From contig DATCKU010000002.1 of assembly GCA_036564245.1 (NCBI GenBank), positions 124,001 through 188,000 of the forward strand: a stretch of 64,000 nucleotides of DNA. Reading direction: 5' to 3'. Within the stretch, counting starts at the first letter, position 1, and every line of letters starts with the position of its first letter. A program made the translations under genes and the position numbers. This DNA comes from Thermasporomyces sp036564245 (GTDB lineage: Bacteria; Actinomycetota; Actinomycetes; Propionibacteriales; Actinopolymorphaceae). The notes below the pieces were generated by a model. The model searched no databases. It was given only the letters and a program-made list of their open reading frames with translations, and had not been told where the DNA came from. Below, piece by piece: positions 53,695-62,139 of the stretch.

Positions 53695-54746
53695 TGAGCA
53701 CCGACAACCTCAAGGAGGACGAGACAAGCCCACGCAGCGTGTTCCAGAAGGGCACGGTCATCCCTGCCCATCCGCTCGCGTTGACCCGCGACCGCAAGCT
53801 GGACGAGCGCCGCCAGCGCGCCCTCACTCGCTACTACCTCGAGGCGGGTGCCGGTGGCCTCGCCGTGGCCGTCCACACGACACAGTTCGCCATCCACGAA
53901 CCGTCGAGAGGCCTTCTCGCTCCGGTTCTCGAGCTCGCCGCGGAGACGACACGGGAGTACGCCGACCGGTCCATCGTCCTCGTGGCCGGACTGTCCGGGT
54001 CGATGCGACAGGTGGTGGCCGAGGCCGAGCTCGCCGCGTCGTACGGCTACCACTTCGCGCTGCTCGCGCCATATGGCGCTGACGACCTCACAGAGGACGA
54101 ACTGCTCGAACGCGCTCGCGTCGTCGGGGAGATCCTGCCCGTCGTGGGGTTCTACCTGCAGCCCGCGGTCGGCGGCCGCCACCTCTCCCGGCGCTATTGG
54201 CGGGCCCTCGCCGACATCGAGAGCGTCGTCGGGATCAAGGTCGCGCCATTCGATCGGTACGCGACATTGGACGTCGTACGCGGGGTCGGAGAATCGGAAC
54301 GACGGAACGAGATCGCCCTCTACACCGGCAACGACGACCACATCATCGGTGATTTGATCACGACCTACCCCAACGGCGCGCAGTTCGTCGGCGGGCTACT
54401 CGGCCAATGGGCCGTGTGGGTGAAGAACGCCGTCACGGTGCTGAACCTCTCGCGGCGGGCCAAGCAGGGCGATGACCGTGCGCTGCGCACCCTGCTCGGA
54501 ATGGACTCTGCGCTGACCGACGCCAACGCGGCCATCTTCGACATCGACAACGCCTTCCACGGCTGCATCCCCGGCATCCACGAGGTGCTCCGCCGCCAAG
54601 GGCTGCTGGAGGGCACCTGGTGCCTGGACGAGAACGAGGTCTTGAGTCCCCAGCAGATGGCCGAGATCGATCGCATCTGGGCCGCCTACCCACACCTGCG
54701 TGACGACGAGTTCGTCGCCGAGAACCTCGACCGCTGGCTCGCCTGA
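53694..54746 (+). CDS. Dihydrodipicolinate synthase-family aldolase
   Basis: A 350-residue class I aldolase barrel. The Schiff-base lysine is K182 (VVGIKVAPFD) and the catalytic tyrosine is Y154 (VGFYLQP). The usual GGTTG/S motif appears as GAGGLAVAVHTTQF, so substrate specificity differs from DapA. Members cleave or form 2-keto-acids (2-keto-3-deoxy sugar acids, hydroxy-keto acids). The C-terminal 60 residues are longer than in DapA. Second gene of a two-gene operon with the epimerase-like gene. Confidence 0.82.
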   Translation: MSTDNLKEDETSPRSVFQKGTVIPAHPLALTRDRKLDERRQRALTRYYLEAGAGGLAVAVHTTQFAIHEPSRGLLAPVLELAAETTREYADRSIVLVAGLSGSMRQVVAEAELAASYGYHFALLAPYGADDLTEDELLERARVVGEILPVVGFYLQPAVGGRHLSRRYWRALADIESVVGIKVAPFDRYATLDVVRGVGESERRNEIALYTGNDDHIIGDLITTYPNGAQFVGGLLGQWAVWVKNAVTVLNLSRRAKQGDDRALRTLLGMDSALTDANAAIFDIDNAFHGCIPGIHEVLRRQGLLEGTWCLDENEVLSPQQMAEIDRIWAAYPHLRDDEFVAENLDRWLA

Positions 54747-55062
54747 GAGCGTTGTGGTCAGCGACACATCAGCGAATGAACGACACGTCAGGAACCTTCT
54801 GCCATTGACCGCCATACGCCACCGTCACCCCCGAGCGGTATGCCTACCAGAAGGACGTACCACGGGACGACGACCAGACATGCGGTGCGCGCGAGGTCAG
54901 CATCTGACCAAAGGGCACGGCGCAACGCCGGAACGGAGAGCTCCAGCCCATCCGTTACCACGCGTGACGTTTGGACACGGTGCCTCCGATTCCCTTCCCC
55001 ATAGAATTGATCGGCTCCACCGATCCCGTCCGCTGCGATGCCCCGGAGGCAACCGACCACCG
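54747..55062 (+). other. 316-base intergenic region
   Basis: No gene or strong hairpin seen. A TAGAAT hexamer at 55002-55007 may be the -10 box for the membrane-protein gene at 55063; no good -35 was found at the right distance. Confidence 0.3.
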
Positions 55063-55704
55063 ATGCTGCACTCGAAGACAGTCTCCCGGTTCTCTCTGGC
55101 TAGCCTGGTTCGTTGTGCCGCGGCGGCAACCGGCGCGGCCGCCGGCGTCATGCTGGCGCTTCCGATCGGCTCCTTCCTCGCGGTCGTCCTGTTCAAAGAG
55201 GTCGGTGCGCCCCTGGCCAAGAGAATCGTCACCGATGCCTTAGCACAGAGCGACTCAGCGATCGAGACGATCGTTGTTGCGATCTTTCTGACGATCGCCG
55301 CCCTCATGCTGGCTGTCTACGTCGTCATCGTGTTGGTTGCTCCCGTGTTCATCTTGGTTCCCATGCTTGCTTCCGCAGCCGCACTGCGGCTGGCGCATGC
55401 TGGGTTGATCACGCGCACGCTGTGGCTCTGGCTGGGGCTTTCGGTCTTTCTCGCCGTGGTGCTGCTCCCGGCCTCGTCACCATTCCACGTACGCCCCGAC
55501 TGGTGGCTCTGGGCTCTCATGGTCAGCACCGCAGGCTTCGTCGGTCGCCTGATCGTCGAACTCTGGCAGCCGGAACTCGCGGGCACACCAGCCAGCGTGG
55601 GCGACACGTTGCGCAGGTGGAAAACGCTGCTTCTCGTGTGGGCTGTTCTCCTGAGCGTCGCCATCATCGCGCTAGTCACGCTGGCCCGGTTTCGTGTGGC
55701 ATGA
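55063..55704 (+). CDS. Small membrane protein of unknown function
   Basis: A 213-residue protein with four predicted membrane helices at about residues 18-42 (AAAATGAAAGVMLALPIGSF), 68-105 (two close segments including AIFLTIAALMLAVYVVIVLV), 120-140 and 185-207. No recognised domain. ATG 55063 is preferred, although the GGAGG is 13 bases away. Its last 29 bases overlap the convergent methyltransferase gene. Confidence 0.5.
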   Translation: MLHSKTVSRFSLASLVRCAAAATGAAAGVMLALPIGSFLAVVLFKEVGAPLAKRIVTDALAQSDSAIETIVVAIFLTIAALMLAVYVVIVLVAPVFILVPMLASAAALRLAHAGLITRTLWLWLGLSVFLAVVLLPASSPFHVRPDWWLWALMVSTAGFVGRLIVELWQPELAGTPASVGDTLRRWKTLLLVWAVLLSVAIIALVTLARFRVA

Positions 55705-56434
55705 CCGGGCGATGGAGCGATACAGACGTCCAGAACGCCTGGAACTCGTCGAAGCGCGGCTCGAACGCTGGATCAGGGAGGCGGAACGCTCGGGTTCGCG
55801 GAGTTCCGTTGGCACGGTCAAGCGATACGGACTCGAACGCGTCTGTCACCGACGCCCACCCCAGGTTGGTCTCGTAGTAGCTCACCGCCGTACGCACCGA
55901 CGGCCACCAGTAGTCGTCCAGGATCACAAGCCCACCGGGCTTGACGATCGTGCGCAGGAAGTAGAGGTCCACGAAGACCTCGTGGAACCGGTGACTTCCG
56001 TCGACGAACGCCGCATCGGCGCTGAACTCGTCCGCGACGAGTTTCGGCAGGGCGGACGACGACGGCTCGGTCACCAATGTCGCAACGTCAGCGAGACCCG
56101 CATTTTCCAGGAGCTCCCAGCCGACGTTGCCGTAGTCCGTTACCTGGAACGGATCGATGATGACGTGCTTCGGGGTCTGCGATGTCGAACCCTGCACCGT
56201 GACAAGCGCCTCACCGATGGCAAGTGCTGAGCTTGCGTAGGCGAGGCCGACCTCGACGACCGTGGTCACACGGTCAGCGACGAGGAGGTCCCGGAGCGCG
56301 TCACAGTCTTCTAAAGGGACGGCCACGCGGGCGAAGTCGTTGTCGTACGGACGAGTCCGGGGCGGGCCGTGCTCGGCAAGTCGTCGCCGTACGTCTCGTA
56401 CGCGCTCGATTCTCTGCTCATCCACGGGCTCCAT
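55676..56434 (-). CDS. Class I SAM-dependent methyltransferase-like protein
   Basis: About 252 residues from ATG 56434 (in-frame ATG 56494 would add 20 residues without similarity to the family). VVEVGLAYASSALAIGEAL is the SAM-binding glycine loop in a diverged form. HVIIDPFQ and ADAAFVDGSHRFHEVFVDLYF match the Methyltransf_24 group, as does GGLVILDDYWWPSVRTAV. The substrate is unknown. Convergent with the small membrane protein and overlapping it by 29 bases. Confidence 0.7.
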   Translation of the reverse strand: MEPVDEQRIERVRDVRRRLAEHGPPRTRPYDNDFARVAVPLEDCDALRDLLVADRVTTVVEVGLAYASSALAIGEALVTVQGSTSQTPKHVIIDPFQVTDYGNVGWELLENAGLADVATLVTEPSSSALPKLVADEFSADAAFVDGSHRFHEVFVDLYFLRTIVKPGGLVILDDYWWPSVRTAVSYYETNLGWASVTDAFESVSLDRANGTPRTRAFRLPDPAFEPRFDEFQAFWTSVSLHRPVMPHETGPA

Positions 56435-56601
56435 GCTCCAAGCGGGAACCAGGCAAAAACAAGTCTTGTGTTCACCATGATCGATATGGTTCATTGGATA
56501 TGGGGAAAAGCACGCGAGGCGATTCGTATCTCTCCGGCACGTACACGCACCTTTCCCACTGCGAATGGCCGACGTGACGTGGTAACGGTCAAGCTTCGCT
56601 G

Positions 56602-58137
56602 TCAGGCTGGTGGGACGCCGTGGTGCTTGGCGGGGCGGTGGCGTTCCTTCGTCGAAGCGGCGGCGAGGCGGGCGACGAGCTCCGAACGCAGCTCGTGCGG
56701 CTCGACCACGGCGTCGATCACCAAGTCAGATGCAAGCCGCAGGATGTCGATGTCGTCCTCGTACTCTGCGCGAAGCTTGGCGACGAACGCCTCCCGCTCC
56801 TGCGGATCGCTGATCTCGGCGATCTTGTTGTAGTAGACCGCATTGATCGCCGCCTCCGGTCCCATGACCGCGATCTTGGCAGTGGGCAAGGCGAGACAGG
56901 CATCCGGCGAGAAGCCCGGACCGCACATCGCGTAAAGCCCTGCGCCATAAGCCTTTCGTACGATGACCGACACTGCAGGCACCGTGGCCTCCGCGACTGC
57001 GGTAATCATCTTGGCGCCCGCCCGGATGATGCCCTGACGCTCGACCTCGCTGCCAATCATGAAGCCGGGGACGTCGGCGAGATAGACCAGCGGCACATTG
57101 AACGCGTCACACAGCCAGATGAACCGCGCCGCCTTGTCGGCACTGTCGACGAAGAGCACACCGCCCTTGACGGCCGGGTTGTTCGCGAGCACGCCGACGA
57201 CCTGACCCTCGAGACATCCGAAACCCACGATCAGCTCAGGCGCATAGAGCGGCTTGATCTCGAAGAAGCTCTCGGCGTCGAGCAAGGCGTCGAGGATGTC
57301 GTGCATGTCGTAGCCCACGGCCTCCTCCTCGGGCACGAGTGACGCCGTGAACTCGCGAGCAGGTGGGCGGGGCTCGTAGGACGGCGGCCGGTCCCGCCAG
57401 TTCGACGGGACGTACGAGAAGTACTCCTTGGCGAGCTCGATCGCCTCCGCGTCGTCGCCTGCGAGGAGGTCGCCACAGCCGGAGACCGTCGCGTGCATCC
57501 GGGCGCCGCCCATCTCCTCCAGCGACACCTTCTCGCCGACCACCATCTCGGCCATCCGCGGGGAGCCGAGGTACATCGACGCGTTACCTTCGACCATGAT
57601 GACGATGTCGCAGAACGACGGGATGTAGGCGCCGCCCGCAGCCGATGGTCCGAACAGGCAACAGATCTGTGCCACCTTCCCGGAAAGCGCAACCTGGTTG
57701 GCGAAGATGCGGCCCGCTCCCCTGCGCCCGGGAAAGAGCTCGACCTGGTCGGTGATCCGAGCGCCAGCGGAGTCGATGAGCCAGAAGACAGGAAGCTCGT
57801 CGCGCAACGCGATCTCAGTGATCCGGATGATCTTCTCCACGGTACGGGCTCCCCACGAACCCGCCTTGACCGTCGGATCGTTGGCCACGACGAGCGCCGG
57901 CCGACCGTCTACCAGCCCACGCCCCGTGACCACACCGTCGGCCGGCAGCCCGTCGGCGAGAGCGTTGGCAAGCTGACCGTCCTCGACGAACGTGCCGGAA
58001 TCGACCAACTGCGCGATACGGTCCCGCACGTAAAGCTTGTTCTGGCTGGCCAGTTTGGCCGCACCTTTGGCATCCGGGCGCAACGTGGCTTCGCGTGCCT
58101 CGGCGACTGCCTTGGCGTGATCCTTACGTTCGACCAT
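56602..58137 (-). CDS. Acyl-CoA carboxylase carboxyltransferase subunit (LiuB/PccB-like)
   Basis: A 511-residue biotin-dependent carboxyltransferase, ATG 58137 (AGGA upstream; GTG 58161 is an alternative immediately after the previous stop). Domain blocks: FWLIDSAGARITDQ, GPSAAGGAYIPSFCD, DVPGFMIGSEVE and RKAYGAGLYAMCGP. It is only distantly similar to the pccB product at 7.2 kb and closer in style to methylcrotonyl-/other acyl-CoA carboxylase beta subunits. Downstream of an acyl-CoA dehydrogenase under a LiuR-type operator, which suggests branched-chain acyl-CoA breakdown. The biotinylated alpha subunit is not in the window. Confidence 0.85.
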   Translation of the reverse strand: MVERKDHAKAVAEAREATLRPDAKGAAKLASQNKLYVRDRIAQLVDSGTFVEDGQLANALADGLPADGVVTGRGLVDGRPALVVANDPTVKAGSWGARTVEKIIRITEIALRDELPVFWLIDSAGARITDQVELFPGRRGAGRIFANQVALSGKVAQICCLFGPSAAGGAYIPSFCDIVIMVEGNASMYLGSPRMAEMVVGEKVSLEEMGGARMHATVSGCGDLLAGDDAEAIELAKEYFSYVPSNWRDRPPSYEPRPPAREFTASLVPEEEAVGYDMHDILDALLDAESFFEIKPLYAPELIVGFGCLEGQVVGVLANNPAVKGGVLFVDSADKAARFIWLCDAFNVPLVYLADVPGFMIGSEVERQGIIRAGAKMITAVAEATVPAVSVIVRKAYGAGLYAMCGPGFSPDACLALPTAKIAVMGPEAAINAVYYNKIAEISDPQEREAFVAKLRAEYEDDIDILRLASDLVIDAVVEPHELRSELVARLAAASTKERHRPAKHHGVPPA

Positions 58138-58161
58138 CACGACCGTCCTGTTGCCACGCAC

Positions 58162-59325
58162 CTAGTCGACCGGAAGGCCCAGGGCACGAGCGATCACGAG
58201 CCGCTGGATCTCGCTGGTGCCCTCACCGATCTCGAGGATCTTCGCGTCTCGGTAGAAGCGCGCGACCGGATACTCCTCCATGAAACCGTACCCGCCGAAT
58301 ATCTGCGTCGCAGTCCGAGCCGCGCTGACCGCAGCTTCGCTCGCGAAGAGCTTCGCCTGCGCGGCCGCCTTCTTCACGACGTCGGCCGGCTTGTTCGCAT
58401 CGACCAGGGATGCTGCCTTGTACGTGAGCAGACGGCCCGCCTCGACCGCGACCTGAAGGTCGGCGATCCGAAACGCCACACCCTGCTTGCTGCCGATCGG
58501 TTTCCCGAACGCGTGCCTGGTGGTGGCGTACTCCAGCGATGCGTCAAGGCAGCCTTGCGCCAAACCGACGGACAGCGCCGCCAGCGCGATCCGCCCATGG
58601 TCGAGGATCGCGAGGAACTGCTTCAACCCAGCGCCGCGCTCACCGAGCAGGTGGTCAGCAGGCACCCGCACGTCGTTGAAGGTCAGGGGGTGCGTGTCGG
58701 AGGCATGCCAGCCGAGCTTCCGGTATCCCGGTTCGACGACGAAACCGGGAGTGCCCGAGGGCACGATGATGGCCGAGATCTCAGGCGACCCGTCCGCAAG
58801 CATGCCAGTGCGGGCCGCCACGATCACGAACGACGTGATCGGCGTGCCGGAGTTGGTGATGAACTGCTTGGACCCGTTGATCACCCAGTGGTCGTCGACC
58901 AGCTCGGCCCGGGTCTTGAGCGCCGCGGCGTCGGAGCCGGCTTCGGCCTCGGTGAGTCCGAAGCCAGCGAGCGCCTCACCCGTGGCGAGGTCAGGGAGCC
59001 AGCGGCGCTTCTGCTCTTCCGTGCCCCACCGAACAAGCGGACCGACGCCGAGGCCAGCCGCCGCCTCGAGCGTCAGGCCGAGCGACTGGTCGACGCGTCC
59101 GATCTCCTCGATCGCGACGCACAGGCTGGTGAAGTCGCCGCCCGATCCGCCGTACTCCTCCGGCACACCCAGGCCGAACAACCCGAGCTTGCCCATCGCA
59201 CGGACGGTCTCGACCGGGAAATGGTGCGTTACGTCCCATTCGGCCGCATGCGGCGCGATCTCCTGCAGCGCGAACTCCCGTACGACTGCCCGAAATTCCT
59301 CGTGTTCAGGTGAGAGCTCGAACAT
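58162..59325 (-). CDS. Acyl-CoA dehydrogenase
   Basis: A 387-residue FAD enzyme of the short/medium-chain fold. GFGLTEAEAGSDAAALKT and WVINGSKQFITNSG are the flavin/substrate signatures. The catalytic base is E368 in ILEIGEGTSEIQRLVI, the medium-chain position. Isovaleryl-CoA dehydrogenases carry their base elsewhere, so the substrate may not be isovaleryl-CoA despite the LiuR-like regulator. GGGAAGG precedes the ATG. First gene of the operon with the carboxyltransferase, divergent from the MerR gene. Confidence 0.9.
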   Translation of the reverse strand: MFELSPEHEEFRAVVREFALQEIAPHAAEWDVTHHFPVETVRAMGKLGLFGLGVPEEYGGSGGDFTSLCVAIEEIGRVDQSLGLTLEAAAGLGVGPLVRWGTEEQKRRWLPDLATGEALAGFGLTEAEAGSDAAALKTRAELVDDHWVINGSKQFITNSGTPITSFVIVAARTGMLADGSPEISAIIVPSGTPGFVVEPGYRKLGWHASDTHPLTFNDVRVPADHLLGERGAGLKQFLAILDHGRIALAALSVGLAQGCLDASLEYATTRHAFGKPIGSKQGVAFRIADLQVAVEAGRLLTYKAASLVDANKPADVVKKAAAQAKLFASEAAVSAARTATQIFGGYGFMEEYPVARFYRDAKILEIGEGTSEIQRLVIARALGLPVD

Positions 59326-59344
59326 GCTGCCAGCCTTCCCTTAC

Positions 59345-59362
59345 GCTTACGTAAACGTAAGC
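59345..59362. promoter_or_regulatory. LiuR-type operator
   Basis: Perfect inverted repeat GCTTACGT-AA-ACGTAAGC in the 69-base gap between the divergent acyl-CoA dehydrogenase and MerR genes. It closely resembles the TTACGTAAACGTAA-type sites described for LiuR regulators of branched-chain amino acid degradation. Confidence 0.8.
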
Positions 59363-59394
59363 ACGCTCGACGCCCTGCCGCAAGGGAATCCGCG

Positions 59395-59772
59395 ATGACC
59401 CAGACCTGGACCATCTCCCAACTGGCGGAGGAGTACGGCGTCACGCTGCGCACGATCCGGTTCTACGAGGACCGCGGCCTGCTCGCGCCCGAGCGCCGCG
59501 GCAACCAGCGGATCTTTCACCCTCGGGACCGGGTGCGGCTGGGGCTGATCCTGCGTGGCCGCAGGTTGGGGTTCTCCCTGCAGGAGATCGCCAAGATCCT
59601 GGACATGTACGACGCCGAGCCGGGCGAGGCGGGCCAGCTGCGGTACCTGCTCGAGCAGATCGCCATACGTCGGGCCGAGCTCGAGCAGCGCCGCCGCGAC
59701 ATCGACAAGACCCTCGAGGAGCTCGCCGACGTCGAGCGCCGGTGCCGCGAGGAGCTGCGTCGCCTCGGCTGA
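59395..59772 (+). CDS. MerR-family regulator, LiuR-like
   Basis: A 125-residue protein. The MerR winged helix begins at TWTISQLAEEYGVTLRTIRF, with YEDRGLLAPERRGNQRIF as the wing. A C-terminal coiled coil (about residues 75-120, rich in Glu/Arg) gives the dimer. No metal-binding cysteines are present, as in LiuR rather than metal sensors. Divergent from the acyl-CoA dehydrogenase operon over a perfect operator, so it likely represses or activates that operon in response to an acyl-CoA. Confidence 0.85.
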   Translation: MTQTWTISQLAEEYGVTLRTIRFYEDRGLLAPERRGNQRIFHPRDRVRLGLILRGRRLGFSLQEIAKILDMYDAEPGEAGQLRYLLEQIAIRRAELEQRRRDIDKTLEELADVERRCREELRRLG

Positions 59773-59829
59773 CCCACGCCTCGACCAGCGCTGCCGAGCA
59801 CACGGGGAATGGAGCGTGCAGCGGAGGTG

Positions 59830-59862
59830 TTGCACACGCTTGATACCGCCCGGGGGTATATT
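59830..59862 (+). promoter_or_regulatory. CsoR-like operator and promoter of the copper ATPase
   Basis: ATACC-GCCCGGG-GGTAT-type dyad (59843-59860) resembles CsoR operators (TACCCC...GGGGTA). It overlaps TATATT (59857-59862), a -10 box. TTGCAC at 59830-59835 is a -35 candidate but is 21 bases away, long for sigma-A and more like activator-dependent spacing. No CsoR gene is in the window. Confidence 0.55.
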
Positions 59863-59889
59863 CCCTGCACGCACCGGAGGACACGTCCC

Positions 59890-62079
59890 ATGGCCAGCAG
59901 CGCCGCGAGCGACGACAGGCACGGCAGCCACCACGACCAGCCCGGCCGCCACGAGCAGCCCAGTCACCACGCGCACCGTCACGAGCACGACGGCCGCCAC
60001 GGGCACGGCAGCGACAAACACACGGGGCACGACGAGCACGCCGGACACGACAAACATGCCGGACACGACCCGGCGATGTTCCGCCGCCGATTCTGGCTGA
60101 GCCTCCTCCTCACCCTTCCGATCGTGGTGACCAGCAGCATGGTCATGGAGTGGTTCGGCTACACGATCAGCTTCCCCGGGATCGCCTGGGTCGGACCGGT
60201 CCTCGGCTCGATCGTCTTCTGGTATGGCGGCTGGCCGTTCCTCGCTGGCGGAGTCCACGAGATCCGGCATCGTACGCCGGGCATGATGCTGCTGATCTCG
60301 ATGGCGATCGTGGTCGCCTACGTCGCCTCGCTGGCCTCCAGCCTCGGTCTTGTCGACCTTGAGTTCTGGTGGGAGCTCTCCGCCCTTGTCACGATCATGC
60401 TGCTCGGCCACTGGCAGGAGATGAAGGCGATCGGCTCGGCGCAGGGCGCGCTCGCGGCACTCGCAGCCCTGCTTCCCGACGACGCCGAGCGCATCACACC
60501 AACGGGGGACGTCGAGCAGGTGGCGGCGAGCGAGCTGCGGGTTGGTGACCTGGTGCTGGTTCGCCCGGGCGGCCGCGTACCGGCCGACGGCGTCGTGACC
60601 GAAGGCTCGGCTGAGCTCGACGAGTCCATGATCACCGGAGAGTCTCGGCCCGTCCCACGTACGACCGGCCACCGAGTCGTCGCCGGCACCGTGGCCACCG
60701 ACGCCGCACTCCGGATCGAGGTCACCGCGGTGGGCGACGACACCGCCTTGGCCGGCATCCAGCGGCTGGTCAGCGAGGCCCAGGCATCACGCGGCAGGGC
60801 TCAGGTGCTCGCCGATCGATTCGCCGGCATGCTCTTCTACATCGCGAGTACGGCAGGCCTGCTCACCTTCATCGCCTGGTGGGCATGGGGAAACGTCGGC
60901 GAGTCGGTCACCCGTACGGTCACCGTGCTGGTCATTGCCTGTCCGCATGCCCTGGGTCTTGCCATTCCCCTGGTGATCTCGCTGTCGACCGCCCTCGCCG
61001 CGCGTTCCGGCATCTTGGTCAAGGACCGGCTCGCCTTGGAACGCATGCGCACTGTCGACACGGTGCTCTTCGACAAGACGGGCACGCTCACCAAGGGCGA
61101 GCACGTCGTGACCGGCGTCGCCGCGGTCGACGGGGTGAGCGAGTCCGAGCTGCTTCGGATCGCCGCAGCTGTCGAGGCCTTCAGCGAGCACCCGCTAGCC
61201 AAGGCGATCGTGCGAGCCGCCCGTGACCGTGACCTCGACCCACACGCCGCCACCGACTTCGTCGCTCTAGCCGGCCGTGGTGCGCGCGCCGACATCGACG
61301 GGACGACGTACGTGATCGGCGGGCCCGCACTCCTGCGCGAGCTCACGGCCGAGCCGCCGACCCAGCTGCGGGAAGCCACCAAGGAGTGGGAGAACCGAGG
61401 CGCTGCCGTCCTCCATGTGCTTCGCCAACGCGAGGGCGACGGCTCCTCCACGACCGCCGACGTACTCGGTGCGTTCGCTCTGGAGGACGAGGTACGACCG
61501 GAAGCCCGGGAAGCCATCGCGACATTGCGCCGGCTCGGCATCACGACGATTGCGATGATTACGGGAGACGCTCGGAGTGTCGCCGAAACTGTCGCCTCCG
61601 AGCTCGGGTTCCAACCCGACGACGAGGTGTTCGCCGAGGTGCTGCCGGCCGACAAGGACCGCGTGGTCGCGGAGCTGCAGCAATGTGGGCACACCGTGGC
61701 GATGGTGGGCGACGGCGTCAACGACGCTCCGGCACTGGCCCGAGCCGATGTCGGCGTCGCCATCGGCGCCGGCACGGATGTCGCGATCGAGTCGGCCGGC
61801 GTGGTGTTGGCGTCGTCGGATCCGCGAGCCGTCGGAGCCGTGATCCGACTGTCCCATGCGTCGTACCGCAAGATGGTCGAGAACCTCGCCTGGGCCGCCG
61901 GCTACAACGTCGTGGCGATTCCGCTCGCGGCCGGGGTGTTGGCGTGGGCCGGGATCTCCCTGAGCCCGGCACTCGGCGCCGTCCTCATGTCGCTGTCGAC
62001 GATCATCGTGGCGTTGAACGCGCAGCTGTTGCGACGGGTTCGGCTCACAGCCGGGTCGGGTTCTGCTGCCAACACGTAA
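59890..62079 (+). CDS. Copper-transporting P1B-type ATPase (CopB type)
   Basis: A 729-residue heavy-metal ATPase from ATG 59890 (GGAGG nine bases before). The first 60 residues are His-rich (17 His) in place of an HMA domain. Transmembrane motif IACPHALGLA (CPH) is typical of CopB-like Cu/Ag exporters. The actuator motif TGES, phosphorylation site DKTGTLT, the SEHPLAKAI nucleotide-binding motif and MVGDGVNDAPAL are all intact, and about eight membrane helices are seen. It should export copper at the expense of ATP. Control by copper through the upstream CsoR-like dyad is inferred. Confidence 0.93.
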   Translation: MASSAASDDRHGSHHDQPGRHEQPSHHAHRHEHDGRHGHGSDKHTGHDEHAGHDKHAGHDPAMFRRRFWLSLLLTLPIVVTSSMVMEWFGYTISFPGIAWVGPVLGSIVFWYGGWPFLAGGVHEIRHRTPGMMLLISMAIVVAYVASLASSLGLVDLEFWWELSALVTIMLLGHWQEMKAIGSAQGALAALAALLPDDAERITPTGDVEQVAASELRVGDLVLVRPGGRVPADGVVTEGSAELDESMITGESRPVPRTTGHRVVAGTVATDAALRIEVTAVGDDTALAGIQRLVSEAQASRGRAQVLADRFAGMLFYIASTAGLLTFIAWWAWGNVGESVTRTVTVLVIACPHALGLAIPLVISLSTALAARSGILVKDRLALERMRTVDTVLFDKTGTLTKGEHVVTGVAAVDGVSESELLRIAAAVEAFSEHPLAKAIVRAARDRDLDPHAATDFVALAGRGARADIDGTTYVIGGPALLRELTAEPPTQLREATKEWENRGAAVLHVLRQREGDGSSTTADVLGAFALEDEVRPEAREAIATLRRLGITTIAMITGDARSVAETVASELGFQPDDEVFAEVLPADKDRVVAELQQCGHTVAMVGDGVNDAPALARADVGVAIGAGTDVAIESAGVVLASSDPRAVGAVIRLSHASYRKMVENLAWAAGYNVVAIPLAAGVLAWAGISLSPALGAVLMSLSTIIVALNAQLLRRVRLTAGSGSAANT

Positions 62080-62139
62080 CGAGTCGTCTCGCGGGATCTG
62101 TGCCGGCTCACTCCCGACCAGGCCCTAACCTAAGGGGCG

